Shown here piece after piece: positions 36,001 through 45,800 of a stretch of 64,000 bases of DNA. The notes under the pieces are model-generated. The model was not told the DNA's origin. It ran no database searches and was given only the letters and a program-made list of their open reading frames with translations. How positions within the stretch are numbered: position 1 is the stretch's first letter; each line of letters begins with the position of its first letter. The translations under genes and the position numbers were made by a program. Source of the DNA: DASXRC01 sp036506495 (GTDB taxonomy: Bacteria; Actinomycetota; Actinomycetes; Mycobacteriales; Micromonosporaceae); assembly GCA_036506495.1 (NCBI GenBank), contig DASXRQ010000199.1, forward strand, positions 1 to 64,000, read 5' to 3'.

Positions 36001-38573
36001 TCACCGTCCGGCCGGCCGAACGGAGTGACTACGACGCCCTGCTGGCCGATCTCGCCGCGCTCGGCGGCGTCCCGGCGCGGGTGGTACACGCCTGGGCGCT
36101 CGACGGGACGGCGGCCGGCGGCGACCCGGGGCTCGCGTGGCAGGCCCAGGATCGGGGGTTCTTCAGCCTGCTCTGCCTCACCCAGTCGGCCGCGGCCGCG
36201 CAGGCGGCGATCCACGTCGACGTGCTCACCACCGGCACCCAGGACGTGACCGGTGGCGACGCGACGCGGCCCGAACACGCGACGGTGGCCGGCATCGCGA
36301 AGGTCGTGCCGCTGGAGATCCCCGCGGTCACGGTGCGGCACCTCGACGTCGGTGAGGACGCGGCCGGCGTGGTCGACGAACTGTGTCGGGAGCCGGCGGA
36401 CCGGGCGGTCGCCCTGCGTGGCGGGCGGCGCTGGATCCAGGACTACGAGCCGGTGACCGTGGCCGAGCCGGCCACGTCGGTGGGCCTGCGCGAGGGCGGG
36501 ATCTACCTCGTCACGGGCGGGCTCGGTGGCCTAGGCATCACGCTCGCCGAGGACCTGGCCCGGCGGGCCCGCGCCAGGCTGGTGCTGGTCTCGCGGTCCG
36601 GGCTCCCGCCGCGCGCGGAGTGGGACGGCCACCTGCGCCTGTTCGGGACCACGGACCGGCCGGGCCGGGCGATCGCCGCGATCCGTCGGATGGAGGAGGC
36701 GGGCGCCGAGGTACTCGTGTCGGCGGCGGACGTGTCCAATGAGGACGATCTGCGAAGGGTACGCGAACAGGTGTTCTCGACGTTTGGGCGGCTCGACGGG
36801 ATCCTGCACACCGCCGGGGTGCCCGGCGGCGGCATGATCGAGGTCAAGGAGCGGGCGGCGGCCGAGGCGGTCCTGCTGCCGAAGGTTCGCGGCACGCTGA
36901 CGCTGTGGCGCGTCTTCGGCGACCTTCCGCTGGACTTCGTCACGCTGTTCTCCTCGGTGACCGCGGTCGCCGGCGGGTTCGGCCAGGTCGACTACTGCGC
37001 CGCGAACAACTTCCTCGACGCGTACGCACGCGGCAACCACGGCTGGGCTGCGCCCGTGACGTCGATCGACTGGGGCGGGTGGCTGGAGGTCGGCATGGCC
37101 GCCGAGGTGGCCGCGCCCGCGACGTTCCGAGCGTTGCAGCGCGGCGACCGGATCGGCCCGATGGACCACCCCGTGCTCACCGCCCAGCACGATAGCGGCG
37201 GTGAGGTGCTTCCGTGGTTCAGCGGCGTGGTGGCCCCGGACACCCACTGGCTCCTGGATGAGCACCGCATCTCCGGCGTGCCGGTGGTTCCGGGCACGGC
37301 TCATCTCGAGACGGTACGTGCCGCGTTCGACGCGGCCTGGCCCGGCGCCGGCGACATCGAGCTGCGCGACGTCGCGTTCGTCGAGCCGATGGCGGTCGCG
37401 GATGGCGGCGCGGCGGAGGTCCGGGTGGCATTCGCGGACGGCGTCGACAGCGTCGACTTCCAGGTCGCCAGCGTGCGGGCCGGCGCCACCGCGGTGCACG
37501 TGCGCGGCAGCGCCGTCCGGCTCGATTCCGAGCCCGCCCCGACGGTCGACGTGGCTGCCATCCTGGCGCGTTGCGACGTCGCCGTGCACGATGTGGACCC
37601 GGCACGTGAGCGGTCACACTCGGGGCTCCTGACGTTCGGGGACCGCTGGCGGGCGCTGCGCCGGGTCCACATCGGACCCGATGAGGAGATTGCCCTGCTG
37701 GACGCCCCTCCGCCGGTCGCCGCCGAGCTGGACCAGTGGGTGTTGCACCCGGCGCTGCTCGACGAGGCGACCTCGTTCGGCCGCCGGCACGGCGACGGCC
37801 AGTACCTGCCTCTCGGCTACGGACGGATTCGGGTACGCGGGGCATTGCCCGCCCGGATCTACAGCCACCTGCGCTACCGGGGCGAAACCCACGGCGAGAT
37901 CATCACCGCGGACCTGTCGCTCCATGACGAGAACGGCCGTGAACTGGTTGTCATCTCGGACTTCGTCCTGCGCCGTGTGGACGCCGCCGCGGTGACCGAG
38001 GCGGTCGGCGGCGGCGAGCCGGGCGCCAGCGCCGCCGCCCCTGCGGCCCGCCCGGAGGCGTCGGTCTCGACGGCGACCGGCATCGGGCCGGTCGACGGTA
38101 CCGAGGCTTTCTGCCGGATCCTGGCCGCCGACCTGGGACCGCAGGTCATCGTCACGGCACAGCCGCTCGCGCAGGTCCTGTCCGGCGCCGCCAGCCTCAC
38201 CCAGCAGACCGTCGCCGACGAGCTCGCCGGCCCGGCCGCCGCCGACCCGGGTCGCGATGTGAGCCGCGACGGTTACGTCGCGCCGCGAACGCGGCTCGAG
38301 CGCACGCTCGCGGACGTCTGGGGTGCCGTCCTCGGCGTGGACGCGGTGGGCGTGGAGGACGACTTCTTCGACCTCGGCGGCAACTCGCTCGTCGCCGTCC
38401 AGCTGATCTCGGAGATCCGCAAGACGACCGGAGCCCGGCTGCCCATGCGCAGCCTCTTCGAGTCTCCGACCGTGGCCGGGATGGCCGCCCTCGCCGAGGG
38501 TCTCGATCCGGCCGCCGAGCCCGACCCGGAGGCGGCCGCGATCCCGAGACTGCCCAGGCCGACCGCCGAATGA
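33096..38573 (+). CDS. Type I PKS module, domains KS-AT-KR-DH-ACP
   Basis: 1825 residues. KS: Cys in HTACSTT near 184, His in EAHGTATALGDP and NVGHLGSAAG. AT: GHSIGEY near 634 and HAFHSPMM near 731, the pattern for malonyl-CoA. A structural KR part begins near 910 (EWFTVPVWRQ). The catalytic KR has TGGLGGLG near 1139, Ser in LFSSVTAVAGGFG and Tyr in VDYCAANN. A dehydratase follows the KR: HRISGVPVVPG near 1389 and HPALLDEATSF near 1550. The ACP has DLGGNSLVAV near 1762. DH after KR is not the usual modular order (DH then KR). The module should add a C2 unit to the aminoacyl chain, reduce it to a hydroxyl and dehydrate it. A GGGAGG ribosome site lies before the ATG, 13 bp after the first NRPS. 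Confidence 0.92.
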   Translation: MSEDIDTTVEPVAVIGLACRVPGAGSVDEFWENLLGGVESVRFFSRDEQVAIGLPERDIDDPSFVAAAPVLEDVAGFDAALFGMTRREAELRDPQQRLFLELCHTALENAGYDPARYPGDIGVYGGIGADEYQWLYVRRNPAVLAATGNLAVSVANHPDYLATLASYKLNLRGPSLTLHTACSTTLVAFHLACEALRNGECDMALTGGASIELPHGRGYVHADGGILSVDGHTRTFDASASGTVWGSGGGLVVLKRLSDALADGDHIRAVVLGSAVNNDGATKVGFSAPSRDGQASVIAQALGVANVDPRTIGYVEAHGTATALGDPIEVAALTSVFAHASTDTGWCGLGSVKTNVGHLGSAAGITGLIKAVLAVEHGLIPPSLHFERPNPKLGLENSPFYVNATLSKWQPDTGLRRAGVSSFGIGGTNAHVVLEQAPAQSPAPALAPSLGESARPIHLLRVSARTPGALDESAERLAGHLERHPHIDLGDVEHTLRVGRAELGHRCAVVAVDATDAAAALRDRRRRISGAVPTRVPRVAFLFSGQGSQYPGMGDGLYRAYPVFRDAVHECLDSLDGDLAEELARLLLSAPDGDGEANSRLARTALTQPALFMVEYALARLWQSAGLTPAATIGHSIGEYVAATLAGVFDPSDAARLVAARGRLMQSMPAGAMLAVQLDEATLAGRLPDGLSIATVNGPRACVVAGPTPAVDAFAEDLSASRIPGKRLRTSHAFHSPMMEPILAEFRDVVAAVSRRAPQGPFLSNVTGDWITAADATDPSYWARHLRSTVRFGACLATLLADGDWLFVECGPGKQLAGLARMQTPRDAVPPLASLPAPDERRTALEVFHAAAGRLWVSGVALEGDVGTRGRRVPLPPYPYERKSYWVEPTAPPASAVAEPVGRRPLDEWFTVPVWRQALPRERAVPDRCLVFADGPVADSVVAGLRAAGTQVVRVVPGPAYARTDDGEFTVRPAERSDYDALLADLAALGGVPARVVHAWALDGTAAGGDPGLAWQAQDRGFFSLLCLTQSAAAAQAAIHVDVLTTGTQDVTGGDATRPEHATVAGIAKVVPLEIPAVTVRHLDVGEDAAGVVDELCREPADRAVALRGGRRWIQDYEPVTVAEPATSVGLREGGIYLVTGGLGGLGITLAEDLARRARARLVLVSRSGLPPRAEWDGHLRLFGTTDRPGRAIAAIRRMEEAGAEVLVSAADVSNEDDLRRVREQVFSTFGRLDGILHTAGVPGGGMIEVKERAAAEAVLLPKVRGTLTLWRVFGDLPLDFVTLFSSVTAVAGGFGQVDYCAANNFLDAYARGNHGWAAPVTSIDWGGWLEVGMAAEVAAPATFRALQRGDRIGPMDHPVLTAQHDSGGEVLPWFSGVVAPDTHWLLDEHRISGVPVVPGTAHLETVRAAFDAAWPGAGDIELRDVAFVEPMAVADGGAAEVRVAFADGVDSVDFQVASVRAGATAVHVRGSAVRLDSEPAPTVDVAAILARCDVAVHDVDPARERSHSGLLTFGDRWRALRRVHIGPDEEIALLDAPPPVAAELDQWVLHPALLDEATSFGRRHGDGQYLPLGYGRIRVRGALPARIYSHLRYRGETHGEIITADLSLHDENGRELVVISDFVLRRVDAAAVTEAVGGGEPGASAAAPAARPEASVSTATGIGPVDGTEAFCRILAADLGPQVIVTAQPLAQVLSGAASLTQQTVADELAGPAAADPGRDVSRDGYVAPRTRLERTLADVWGAVLGVDAVGVEDDFFDLGGNSLVAVQLISEIRKTTGARLPMRSLFESPTVAGMAALAEGLDPAAEPDPEAAAIPRLPRPTAE

Positions 38574-38594
38574 TGTTCACCCGAGGAGGACGAC

Positions 38595-38816
38595 GTGTCT
38601 GACACCAACGGCAGCGGCGGACCCCGCTATCTGGTGGTCATCAACGACGAGGAGCAGTACTCGATCTGGGCCGAGGACCGGCAGATCCCGGCGGGCTGGC
38701 GGGCGACCGGCTTCGCCGGCGGCAAACAGGAGTGCCTGTCCCACATCGAGACCGTCTGGACGGACATGCGCCCGCGCAGTGTGCGCCTGGCCATGGCAGT
38801 TGAGGAGGACACATGA
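38595..38816 (+). CDS. mbtH: MbtH-like NRPS chaperone
   Basis: 73 residues with the family core (NDEEQYSIWAEDRQIPAGW, and THMRP-like TDMRPRSVR). MbtH proteins bind adenylation domains and support their folding and activity. It starts with GTG at 38595 after GAGGAGG and its stop overlaps the oxygenase start (ATGA). It probably serves one or more of the four adenylation domains of this operon. Confidence 0.95.
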   Translation: MSDTNGSGGPRYLVVINDEEQYSIWAEDRQIPAGWRATGFAGGKQECLSHIETVWTDMRPRSVRLAMAVEEDT

Positions 38817-39763
38817 CCACGACGTTGCCCATGACCGTCCCCGCCGACGGCACGCCCATCATCGAGTGCATCACCGGCCGCCGTGCCGAGCTGCGCGCCG
38901 CGCTCGCCGAGCACGGGGCGCTGCTGTTCCGCGGCTTCGACGTCGGTGGCGTCGACGGCTTCGACCGGGTTGTCCGCGCCCTGTCCGGCGCTCCGCTGAC
39001 CTACACGGAGCGGTCGTCGCCGCGCAGCACGATCAAGGGCCAGGTCTACACCTCCACGGACTACCCCGCCGAGGAGGAGATCTTCCTCCACAACGAGAAC
39101 TCCTACCAGGCGAGCTGGCCCCTGACCCTGTACTTCTACTGCATCCAGCCGCCTTCCTCGCTCGGCGCCACACCGCTCGCGGACGTACGCCGGGTCTACG
39201 CGGAGATCGATCCGGCCATCCGCGACGAGTTCGAGCGGCGGCGCTGGATGCTCGTGCGCAACTTCTACCGCGACTTCGGTACGCCGTGGCAGGAGGTATT
39301 CAACACCGTGAACGCGGACGATGTCGCGGCGTACTGCGCCCGCAACGACATCGAGATCGAATGGACCGCCGACGGCGGGCTGCGCACCAGGGCGGTGCGG
39401 GACGCGGTGCATCGCCGGCCCGGCAGCGACGTGCCGAGATGGTTCAACCACGCCACGTTCTTCCACGTGACCACTCTCGCCAAGGACCTGCAGGAGGCGC
39501 TTCTCGCGATGTTCGGCGAGCAGGGCCTGCCGACCAACACCTACTACGGCGACGGTGGGTCGATCCCGACCGAGGTGATGGACCACCTCCGCGCCGCGTA
39601 CCGGGCCGCGACCGTTCGCTTCGACTACGAGCGCGACGACGTGCTGGTCGTGGATAACATGACCGCGGCCCACGGCCGGGAGCCGTTCACCGGGCCGCGG
39701 AAGATCGCGGTGGCGATGGCCGAGCCGCACACGCGCGAGTCCACCGGGAGCGACGATGACTGA
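38813..39763 (+). CDS. TauD/SyrP-type Fe(II)/2-oxoglutarate oxygenase
   Basis: 316 residues. The iron ligands appear as HNENSY near residue 95, with Glu in place of the usual Asp as in SyrP-like enzymes, and His in DNMTAAHGREPF near 288. The 2-oxoglutarate Arg is likely in GPRKIAVAMAEPH. SyrP hydroxylates the beta carbon of an Asp bound to an NRPS carrier. AsnO, a relative, acts on free Asn. The adjacent NRPS carries an Asn code, so beta-hydroxylation of Asn is the natural inference. Its 3' end overlaps that NRPS by 8 bp. Confidence 0.9.
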   Translation: MTTTLPMTVPADGTPIIECITGRRAELRAALAEHGALLFRGFDVGGVDGFDRVVRALSGAPLTYTERSSPRSTIKGQVYTSTDYPAEEEIFLHNENSYQASWPLTLYFYCIQPPSSLGATPLADVRRVYAEIDPAIRDEFERRRWMLVRNFYRDFGTPWQEVFNTVNADDVAAYCARNDIEIEWTADGGLRTRAVRDAVHRRPGSDVPRWFNHATFFHVTTLAKDLQEALLAMFGEQGLPTNTYYGDGGSIPTEVMDHLRAAYRAATVRFDYERDDVLVVDNMTAAHGREPFTGPRKIAVAMAEPHTRESTGSDDD

Positions 39764-42700
39764 GTGGAGCGTGCCGGCCTCGTACGCGCAGGAGCGGGTG
39801 TGGATCGCCAATCAGATCGACCCCGCATCGCCGGTCTACAACGTGTCGGTGCCGTGGCGCGTCCCGGCCGGGCTGGATGACGAGCAGGTCACCGGCGTAC
39901 TCACCGAGATCGTCCGCAGGCACGAGTCCCTGCGTACCCACCTGCGCATCGAGAACGGGACCCTGATGCAGGTCGTGCGGGATCCCGAGCCCATCGACGT
40001 GCCGGTCGTCGATCTACGCGCCGTCGCCGGTCGCGAGCGGCCGGCGCGGGTCGACACCCTCGCCGAAGAGCTGGCCCAGACGGCGATACCGCTCGACCGC
40101 CCGCCGCTGTGGCGGGCCCGGCTCCTCCGCCTCGACGAGGCGGAATGGCTGCTGTTGTTCGTCGTCCACCACGCGGTCTTCGACGGCGGCTCCCTGGCCG
40201 TGTTCCGGCGCGACCTGCAGGCACTGTCGCGCGCCGCGCTGGCCGGTGAGTCGGCGAATCTGCCCGAGCCGGAGATCCAGTATGCGGACTTCGCGGTGTG
40301 GCAGCGCGATCGGCTCGCCGACGCCGAACTCGACGCGCAGCTCGCGTACTGGCGGGACCGGCTGGCCGACGCCACTCCGGTGATCAGACTCCCACTCGAC
40401 CACCCGCGCCCGCCCAAGCTCGGCTTCGCCGGCGACGAGGTCCACTTCGAGCTGCCGGCCGACACCTTCGAGCGAGTCTCGGAGCTTGCCCGCGACGCCT
40501 CGGCGACCCCGTTCACGGTGCTCCTGGCGGCGTTCGCCGCGCTGCTGTCGCGGCTCTCCGACAGTGCGGACCTCGTCCTGGGCGTGTCCACGGCGGGTCG
40601 GGACCTGCCAGAGCTCGCCCAGGTCATCGGGATGTTCGTCAACCCGGTCGCCGTGCGCTGCGACGTCGGCGGCGATCCCACCTTCGCCGAGCTGCTCGGT
40701 CGGATCCGCGGATCGCTCATCGAGGCGCTCGAACACGCCGAGGCTCCGTTCCAACGCGTCGTCGAAGCGGTCGCGCCGGCCTGGAACTCCGCGATACAGC
40801 CGATCTTCCAGGTCGCGCTCAACTTCATTCCGGACGCCGGACTCGACCCGGTCCCGTTGGGCACCACAAAGGACGACCTTGCCCTCGATCTCACGGCCAC
40901 CGCCGGCCGCCTGCTCTACCGAACGGCATTGTGGGACCGGCCCACGGCCGAGGCGATCGTCCGGCGGTACGTGCGGGTGCTCGGGGCTGCCGTGGCGGGC
41001 CCGGGTCGCCGCGTGTCGGAGCTACCGCTGCTCGACGGAGCCGAGGAACGCCTCGTGATCCAGACGTGGAACGACACGTCCCGGGAGAACGCGCCGGAGA
41101 CGGTGACTACGCTGATCGAGCGCCAGGCGGCCCGGAGCCCGGGCGCCGTCGCCGTCGTCCACAACGGAACGACGCTCACGTACGCTCAGCTCAACAACCG
41201 CGCGAATCGGTTGGCCCGGACCCTGGTCGAGCGAGGTGCCGGACCCGACTCGCTCGTGGCGCTCGTCCTGCCCCGCTCCGCGGACCTCGTGGTCGCGCTG
41301 CTAGGGGTGCTCAAGGCGGGGGCGGCCTACGTGCCGGTCGACCCCGACTACCCGACGGAACGGATCGCATACCTGCTCGGCGACGCGCAGCCGGCCGTGG
41401 TGGTGGCGTGCCCGGAGACGGCCGACATCGCGCCGACCGACGCCGTGGTGCTCGGCGCGTCGACGGTCGAGTCGGTCGACATCGACCTCACCGACGCGGA
41501 CCGCCGCGCACCGCTCCGGCCGGGGCACCCGGCGTACGTCATCTACACGTCCGGCTCCACCGGCGAGCCCAAGGGCGTCGTCGTCGAGCACCGATCGCTG
41601 TACGCGTACCTGACGTGGGCGCGGGACGCGTATCCGGGCCTGGCCGGCACCGCACTGCTGCATTCGTCGCTGTCGTTCGACCTGACGGTGACCGGGCTGC
41701 TCGGCACGCTGACGGCCGGCGGCGCGGTCCGGCTGGCCGGGCTGGACGAGGCCGCAGCCCGGGCCGGTGGCCCGCCCACGTTCCTCAAGGCGACCCCCGG
41801 CCAACTGTCCCTGTTGGACGATGCGGTCTCCCCGACCGGGGACCTCGTGCTCGGCGGCGAGGAGTTGGCGGGCGAGGCGCTAGAGACGTGGCGGTCGACA
41901 CACGCGGGGGCGCACGTCACCAACGAGTACGGGCCGACCGAGGCCACCGTCGGCTGCGTGAGCGCGCGATTCGGGCCGGGCGACGCCGTGCCGGCCGGGC
42001 CCGTCGGCATCGGCCGGCCGACCTGGAACACCCAGTCGTACGTGCTCGACCGCGCGCTGCGGCCGGTTCCGCCGGGCGCCGTCGGCGAACTGCACATCGC
42101 GGGCGAACAGGTTACGCGTGGCTACCTCCGGCGGCCGGGACTGACCGCGGAACGATTCCTGCCGTGCCCGTTCGGAGCCCCGGGACGGCGGATGTACGCG
42201 ACCGGTGACCTCGCGCGCTGGCGGGCCGACGGCACGCTCGAGTACCTCGGCCGCACCGATCAGCAGGTCAAGGTGGCCGGCATCCGGGTCGAGCCAGGCG
42301 AGATCGAGTCCGCTCTGCTGGCTCGGCCGGGGGTACGCGAGGCGGCGGTGGTGCTGCGCGAGGACGACGGCCGCGACGAGGCGCTCGTGGCGTACGTGGT
42401 GGGCACGGCCAGCGAGGCGGAACTCGCCGAGGCAGCCGCCCGCGTGCTGCCGGCGCCGTTGGTGCCGAGCGCGTTCGTGCCGCTCGACCACCTTCCGACG
42501 ACGCCGAACGGCAAGCTCGATCGCGAGGCGCTGCCCCCGCCGGTCGTGGAGTCGCCGGGCTACGTCGCGCCGAGCACCGAAGCCGAGACGCTCGTGGCGG
42601 AGGTCTTCGCCGACATCCTGGGCGTGGAGAAGGTCGGCGCGCGGGACGACTTCTTCGCGCTGGGCGGCAACTCGCTGCGCGGGATGCGGGCGATGGCGCG

Positions 42701-42878
42701 GATCCGTGCCGACGTGGCCGTCGACGTGCCGATGCGGTCGCTGTTCGCGCACCCCGTGGTCGCCGACCTGGCGGCCGAGATCGAGCGGTTGATCGCCGCC
42801 GAGCTCGACGAAATGACCGACGCGGAGGTCGCCGCGCTCCTCGGCGGCGGGACGACCGGAGACGGCAGCGCGGCATGA
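39756..42878 (+). CDS. NRPS, domains C-A-T, predicted Asn module
   Basis: 1040 residues. The C domain starts with SYAQERVWIANQI and has HHAVFDGG near 137. The adenylation domain has TSGSTGEPKG near 598; the residues at the binding-pocket positions, read from SFDLTVTG, LKATP, LVLGGEE and NEYGPTEATVG, give DLTKLGEVG plus Lys, the known code for Asn. The carrier has LGGNSLRGM near 969. It accepts the polyketide-extended chain from the PKS ACP. No epimerase is present, so L-configuration is expected. Its stop overlaps the next NRPS by 4 bp. Confidence 0.94.
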   Translation: MTEWSVPASYAQERVWIANQIDPASPVYNVSVPWRVPAGLDDEQVTGVLTEIVRRHESLRTHLRIENGTLMQVVRDPEPIDVPVVDLRAVAGRERPARVDTLAEELAQTAIPLDRPPLWRARLLRLDEAEWLLLFVVHHAVFDGGSLAVFRRDLQALSRAALAGESANLPEPEIQYADFAVWQRDRLADAELDAQLAYWRDRLADATPVIRLPLDHPRPPKLGFAGDEVHFELPADTFERVSELARDASATPFTVLLAAFAALLSRLSDSADLVLGVSTAGRDLPELAQVIGMFVNPVAVRCDVGGDPTFAELLGRIRGSLIEALEHAEAPFQRVVEAVAPAWNSAIQPIFQVALNFIPDAGLDPVPLGTTKDDLALDLTATAGRLLYRTALWDRPTAEAIVRRYVRVLGAAVAGPGRRVSELPLLDGAEERLVIQTWNDTSRENAPETVTTLIERQAARSPGAVAVVHNGTTLTYAQLNNRANRLARTLVERGAGPDSLVALVLPRSADLVVALLGVLKAGAAYVPVDPDYPTERIAYLLGDAQPAVVVACPETADIAPTDAVVLGASTVESVDIDLTDADRRAPLRPGHPAYVIYTSGSTGEPKGVVVEHRSLYAYLTWARDAYPGLAGTALLHSSLSFDLTVTGLLGTLTAGGAVRLAGLDEAAARAGGPPTFLKATPGQLSLLDDAVSPTGDLVLGGEELAGEALETWRSTHAGAHVTNEYGPTEATVGCVSARFGPGDAVPAGPVGIGRPTWNTQSYVLDRALRPVPPGAVGELHIAGEQVTRGYLRRPGLTAERFLPCPFGAPGRRMYATGDLARWRADGTLEYLGRTDQQVKVAGIRVEPGEIESALLARPGVREAAVVLREDDGRDEALVAYVVGTASEAELAEAAARVLPAPLVPSAFVPLDHLPTTPNGKLDREALPPPVVESPGYVAPSTEAETLVAEVFADILGVEKVGARDDFFALGGNSLRGMRAMARIRADVAVDVPMRSLFAHPVVADLAAEIERLIAAELDEMTDAEVAALLGGGTTGDGSAA

Positions 42879-45800
42879 CGAGCGTCCGGGAGGGCTCCAT
42901 CGCCGACCGGGCCGCCGCTCGGGACGCGTTGATCGCGCGACGGCTGCGTCAGCGGGGCGACGGGTCCTCGCCGACCGCCATCCCGCGGCGGCCCGCGGGT
43001 GTGATACCGCCGCTGTCGTACGCCCAGGAGCGGGTCTGGTTCATGAACCAGGTGGCGCCGGGCGAGGCGGCGTACCACATCGCCGTGCCCGTGCGGATCC
43101 GCGGGCCGCTCGACCTGGACCGGTTGCGCGCGGCGCTGGCCGGGCTCACCCGACGGCACGAGTCCCTGCGCACCCGGTTCCCGGCCGACGAGGACGGCCG
43201 GCCACGCGTCGTCATCGAGGACGACGTCGATGTGCCGTTGCGGCTCGCCGAGGCGCCGACCGAGCAGGCCGCGCAGGCGCTCATCGATCGCGCCGCCACG
43301 GAGCCGTTCGACCTGGCGCACGGCCCGCTGCTGCGGTCGTTGCTCGTCCGCATCGCCGACGAGGACCATCTGCTGCTGCTTTCCCAGCACCACATCGTCG
43401 GCGACGGCTGGTCGGTCGACGTGCTGCTGCGCGACCTGATCACCTTGTACCGGTCAGGGTCGCTGCCGCCACTGCCCGTTCAGTACGGCGACTTCGCGCG
43501 CTGGGAGGCGCAGCTGCTCAGCGGCCCGGCCGCCCGTCGGCACCTCGACTACTGGCGCCACCGGCTGGCCGGCGTCCCGCCGCTGGAGCTGCCCCTGGAC
43601 CGGGCACGTCCGGCGACCCAGACCTACCGCGGGGACTTCGTCGAGCTCACCGTCGACCGGGAGGTGACGGATCGACTCCTCGCCCTCGCCCGGGACGCCG
43701 GGGGCACGATGTTCATGACGCTCCTCGCGGCGTACCAGGTGTTGCTGGCGCGGCACTCCGGCCAACGGGACTTCGCGGTCGGCGCGTCCGTCGCCGGCCG
43801 GTCCGCGCCGGATCTCGAGAACGTCGTCGGCATGTTCATCAACATGTTGCCGCTGCGCTCCGAACTCGACGGCGATCCCACGTTCGCCGACCTGCTGGCC
43901 CGTACGCGTCGGTGCGTGTTCGACGCGTTCGACCACGCCGACGTGCCGTTCGCCAAGGTGGTACGCGAGCTTGGTGTGCCCCGCGACGTCACCCGGTCGC
44001 CGGTGTTCCAGGCCATGTTCGTGCTGCAGAACTATGAGATGGGGCGCTTCGGTGAGGTTGCCCGCGACGGGGACGTCTCGTTCGAGTGGATCCCGATGGA
44101 GCTGCGCGCGACGCGGTTCGACATCGAGCTTCACCTCGTGGAGGTGTCGGGCGGGCTGTGGGGAAAGCTCGTCTTCAACACCGACCTGTTCCACCGGTCC
44201 ACGGTGGAGCGGCTGGCCACGGCGTACCAGACCCTGCTCCGCTCCATCGTTATCGATCCGGGCGCGCGGGTGTCCGAACTGGACCTGCTCGCGCCCGACC
44301 AGCGCGCCCAGCTGCTCGACGGCTGGAACGACACGACTGCCGAGTACCCCGACGCCGCGACGCTGCACGGTCTCGTCGAGGCGCAGGCGGTCCGCACACC
44401 GGAGCTCGTGGCCGTCAGCGGCGAGGGGCGCTCCGTGACGTACGCCGAGCTGAACGCCGCGGCCAACCGCATCGCGCACCGGCTGCGCGCGGCCGGGGTG
44501 GGCCCGGAGACGCTGGTCGGCGTCTGCGCCGAACGGTCGGTCGAGCTCGTGGCGGCGCTGCTCGGCGTGCTGAAGGCCGGGGGTGCCTACCTGCCGCTCG
44601 ACCCGGAGTATCCACCCGACCGCCTCGCGTTCATGCTCGCGGATTCGACCGCGCCCGTGGTGCTCGTCCAGGACCGTCTGCGGGACGCGCTACCCGCGAC
44701 GGGCGCGGTCGTGCTGGTGGTCGACGACGAGTCCGAGTGGGCCGGCCAGCCGGTTGACGATCCCGAGCCCGTCGCCGAGGCGACCAACATCGCGTACGTT
44801 ATCTACACGTCGGGCTCCACCGGGCGACCCAAGGGCGTGCCGAACACCCACTGCGGCGTCGTGAACCGGCTCGCGTGGATGCAGAAGGCGTACGCGCTGT
44901 GCGCTGCCGACCGCGTCCTGCAGAAGACGCCGGCGAGCTTCGACGTCTCCGTCTGGGAGTTCTTCTGGCCGCTCCAGACGGGTGCGCGGCTGGTGCTGGC
45001 GAAGCCGGGCGGTCACAAGGACGCCGCGTACCTTCGCGACCTGATCGTGTCCGAGGGCGTGACGACCGCTCACTTCGTGCCCTCGATGCTCACCGCCTTC
45101 CTGGCCGAGGAGGGTGTTGAGCGATGCACCGGGCTGCGCACGGTGATCTGTAGCGGCGAGGAGCTGCCGCTCGGCACGGCGGTCGAGTTCACGTCCCGAC
45201 TGCCCGGGTGCGAGCTGCACAACCTCTACGGACCTACGGAGGCCGCGATCGATGTCAGCTCGTGGCGCTGCCGGCCGGAGGCGTTGACGGGCGCCGCGAC
45301 CGTGCCGATCGGTGCGCCGATCGACAACGTGCGCCTGTACGTCCTGGACGAGCGGCTGACCCCGGTGCCGGTAGGGGTCGCCGGGGAGCTCTTTATCGCC
45401 GGCGTGGGGGTGGCCCGCGGCTACCACCGGCGACCGTCGCTCACCGCGGACCGGTTCGTGCCCGAGCCGTTCGGTGGGGCACCGGGCGGCCGGATGTACC
45501 GGACCGGCGACCGGGCACGCTGGCGCGCCGACGGCACGCTCGAGTTCCTCGGCCGGCTCGACCATCAGGTCAAGCTCAGGGGGCTGCGCATCGAGCTCGG
45601 CGAGGTGGAGAGCGCGCTACGCGAACAGCCCGGCGTGATCGACGCGGCCGTCGTCGTCCGTGAGGACGCACCCGGCGACAAGCGCCTGGTCGCGTACGTC
45701 GTCGGACCGGCGGCGGGCGCGGAGCTGAAACCGTCGCTCAAGCGCACGCTGCCGGAGTACATGGTGCCGCAGGTGTTCGTCGCCCTGGATCGCCTGCCGC

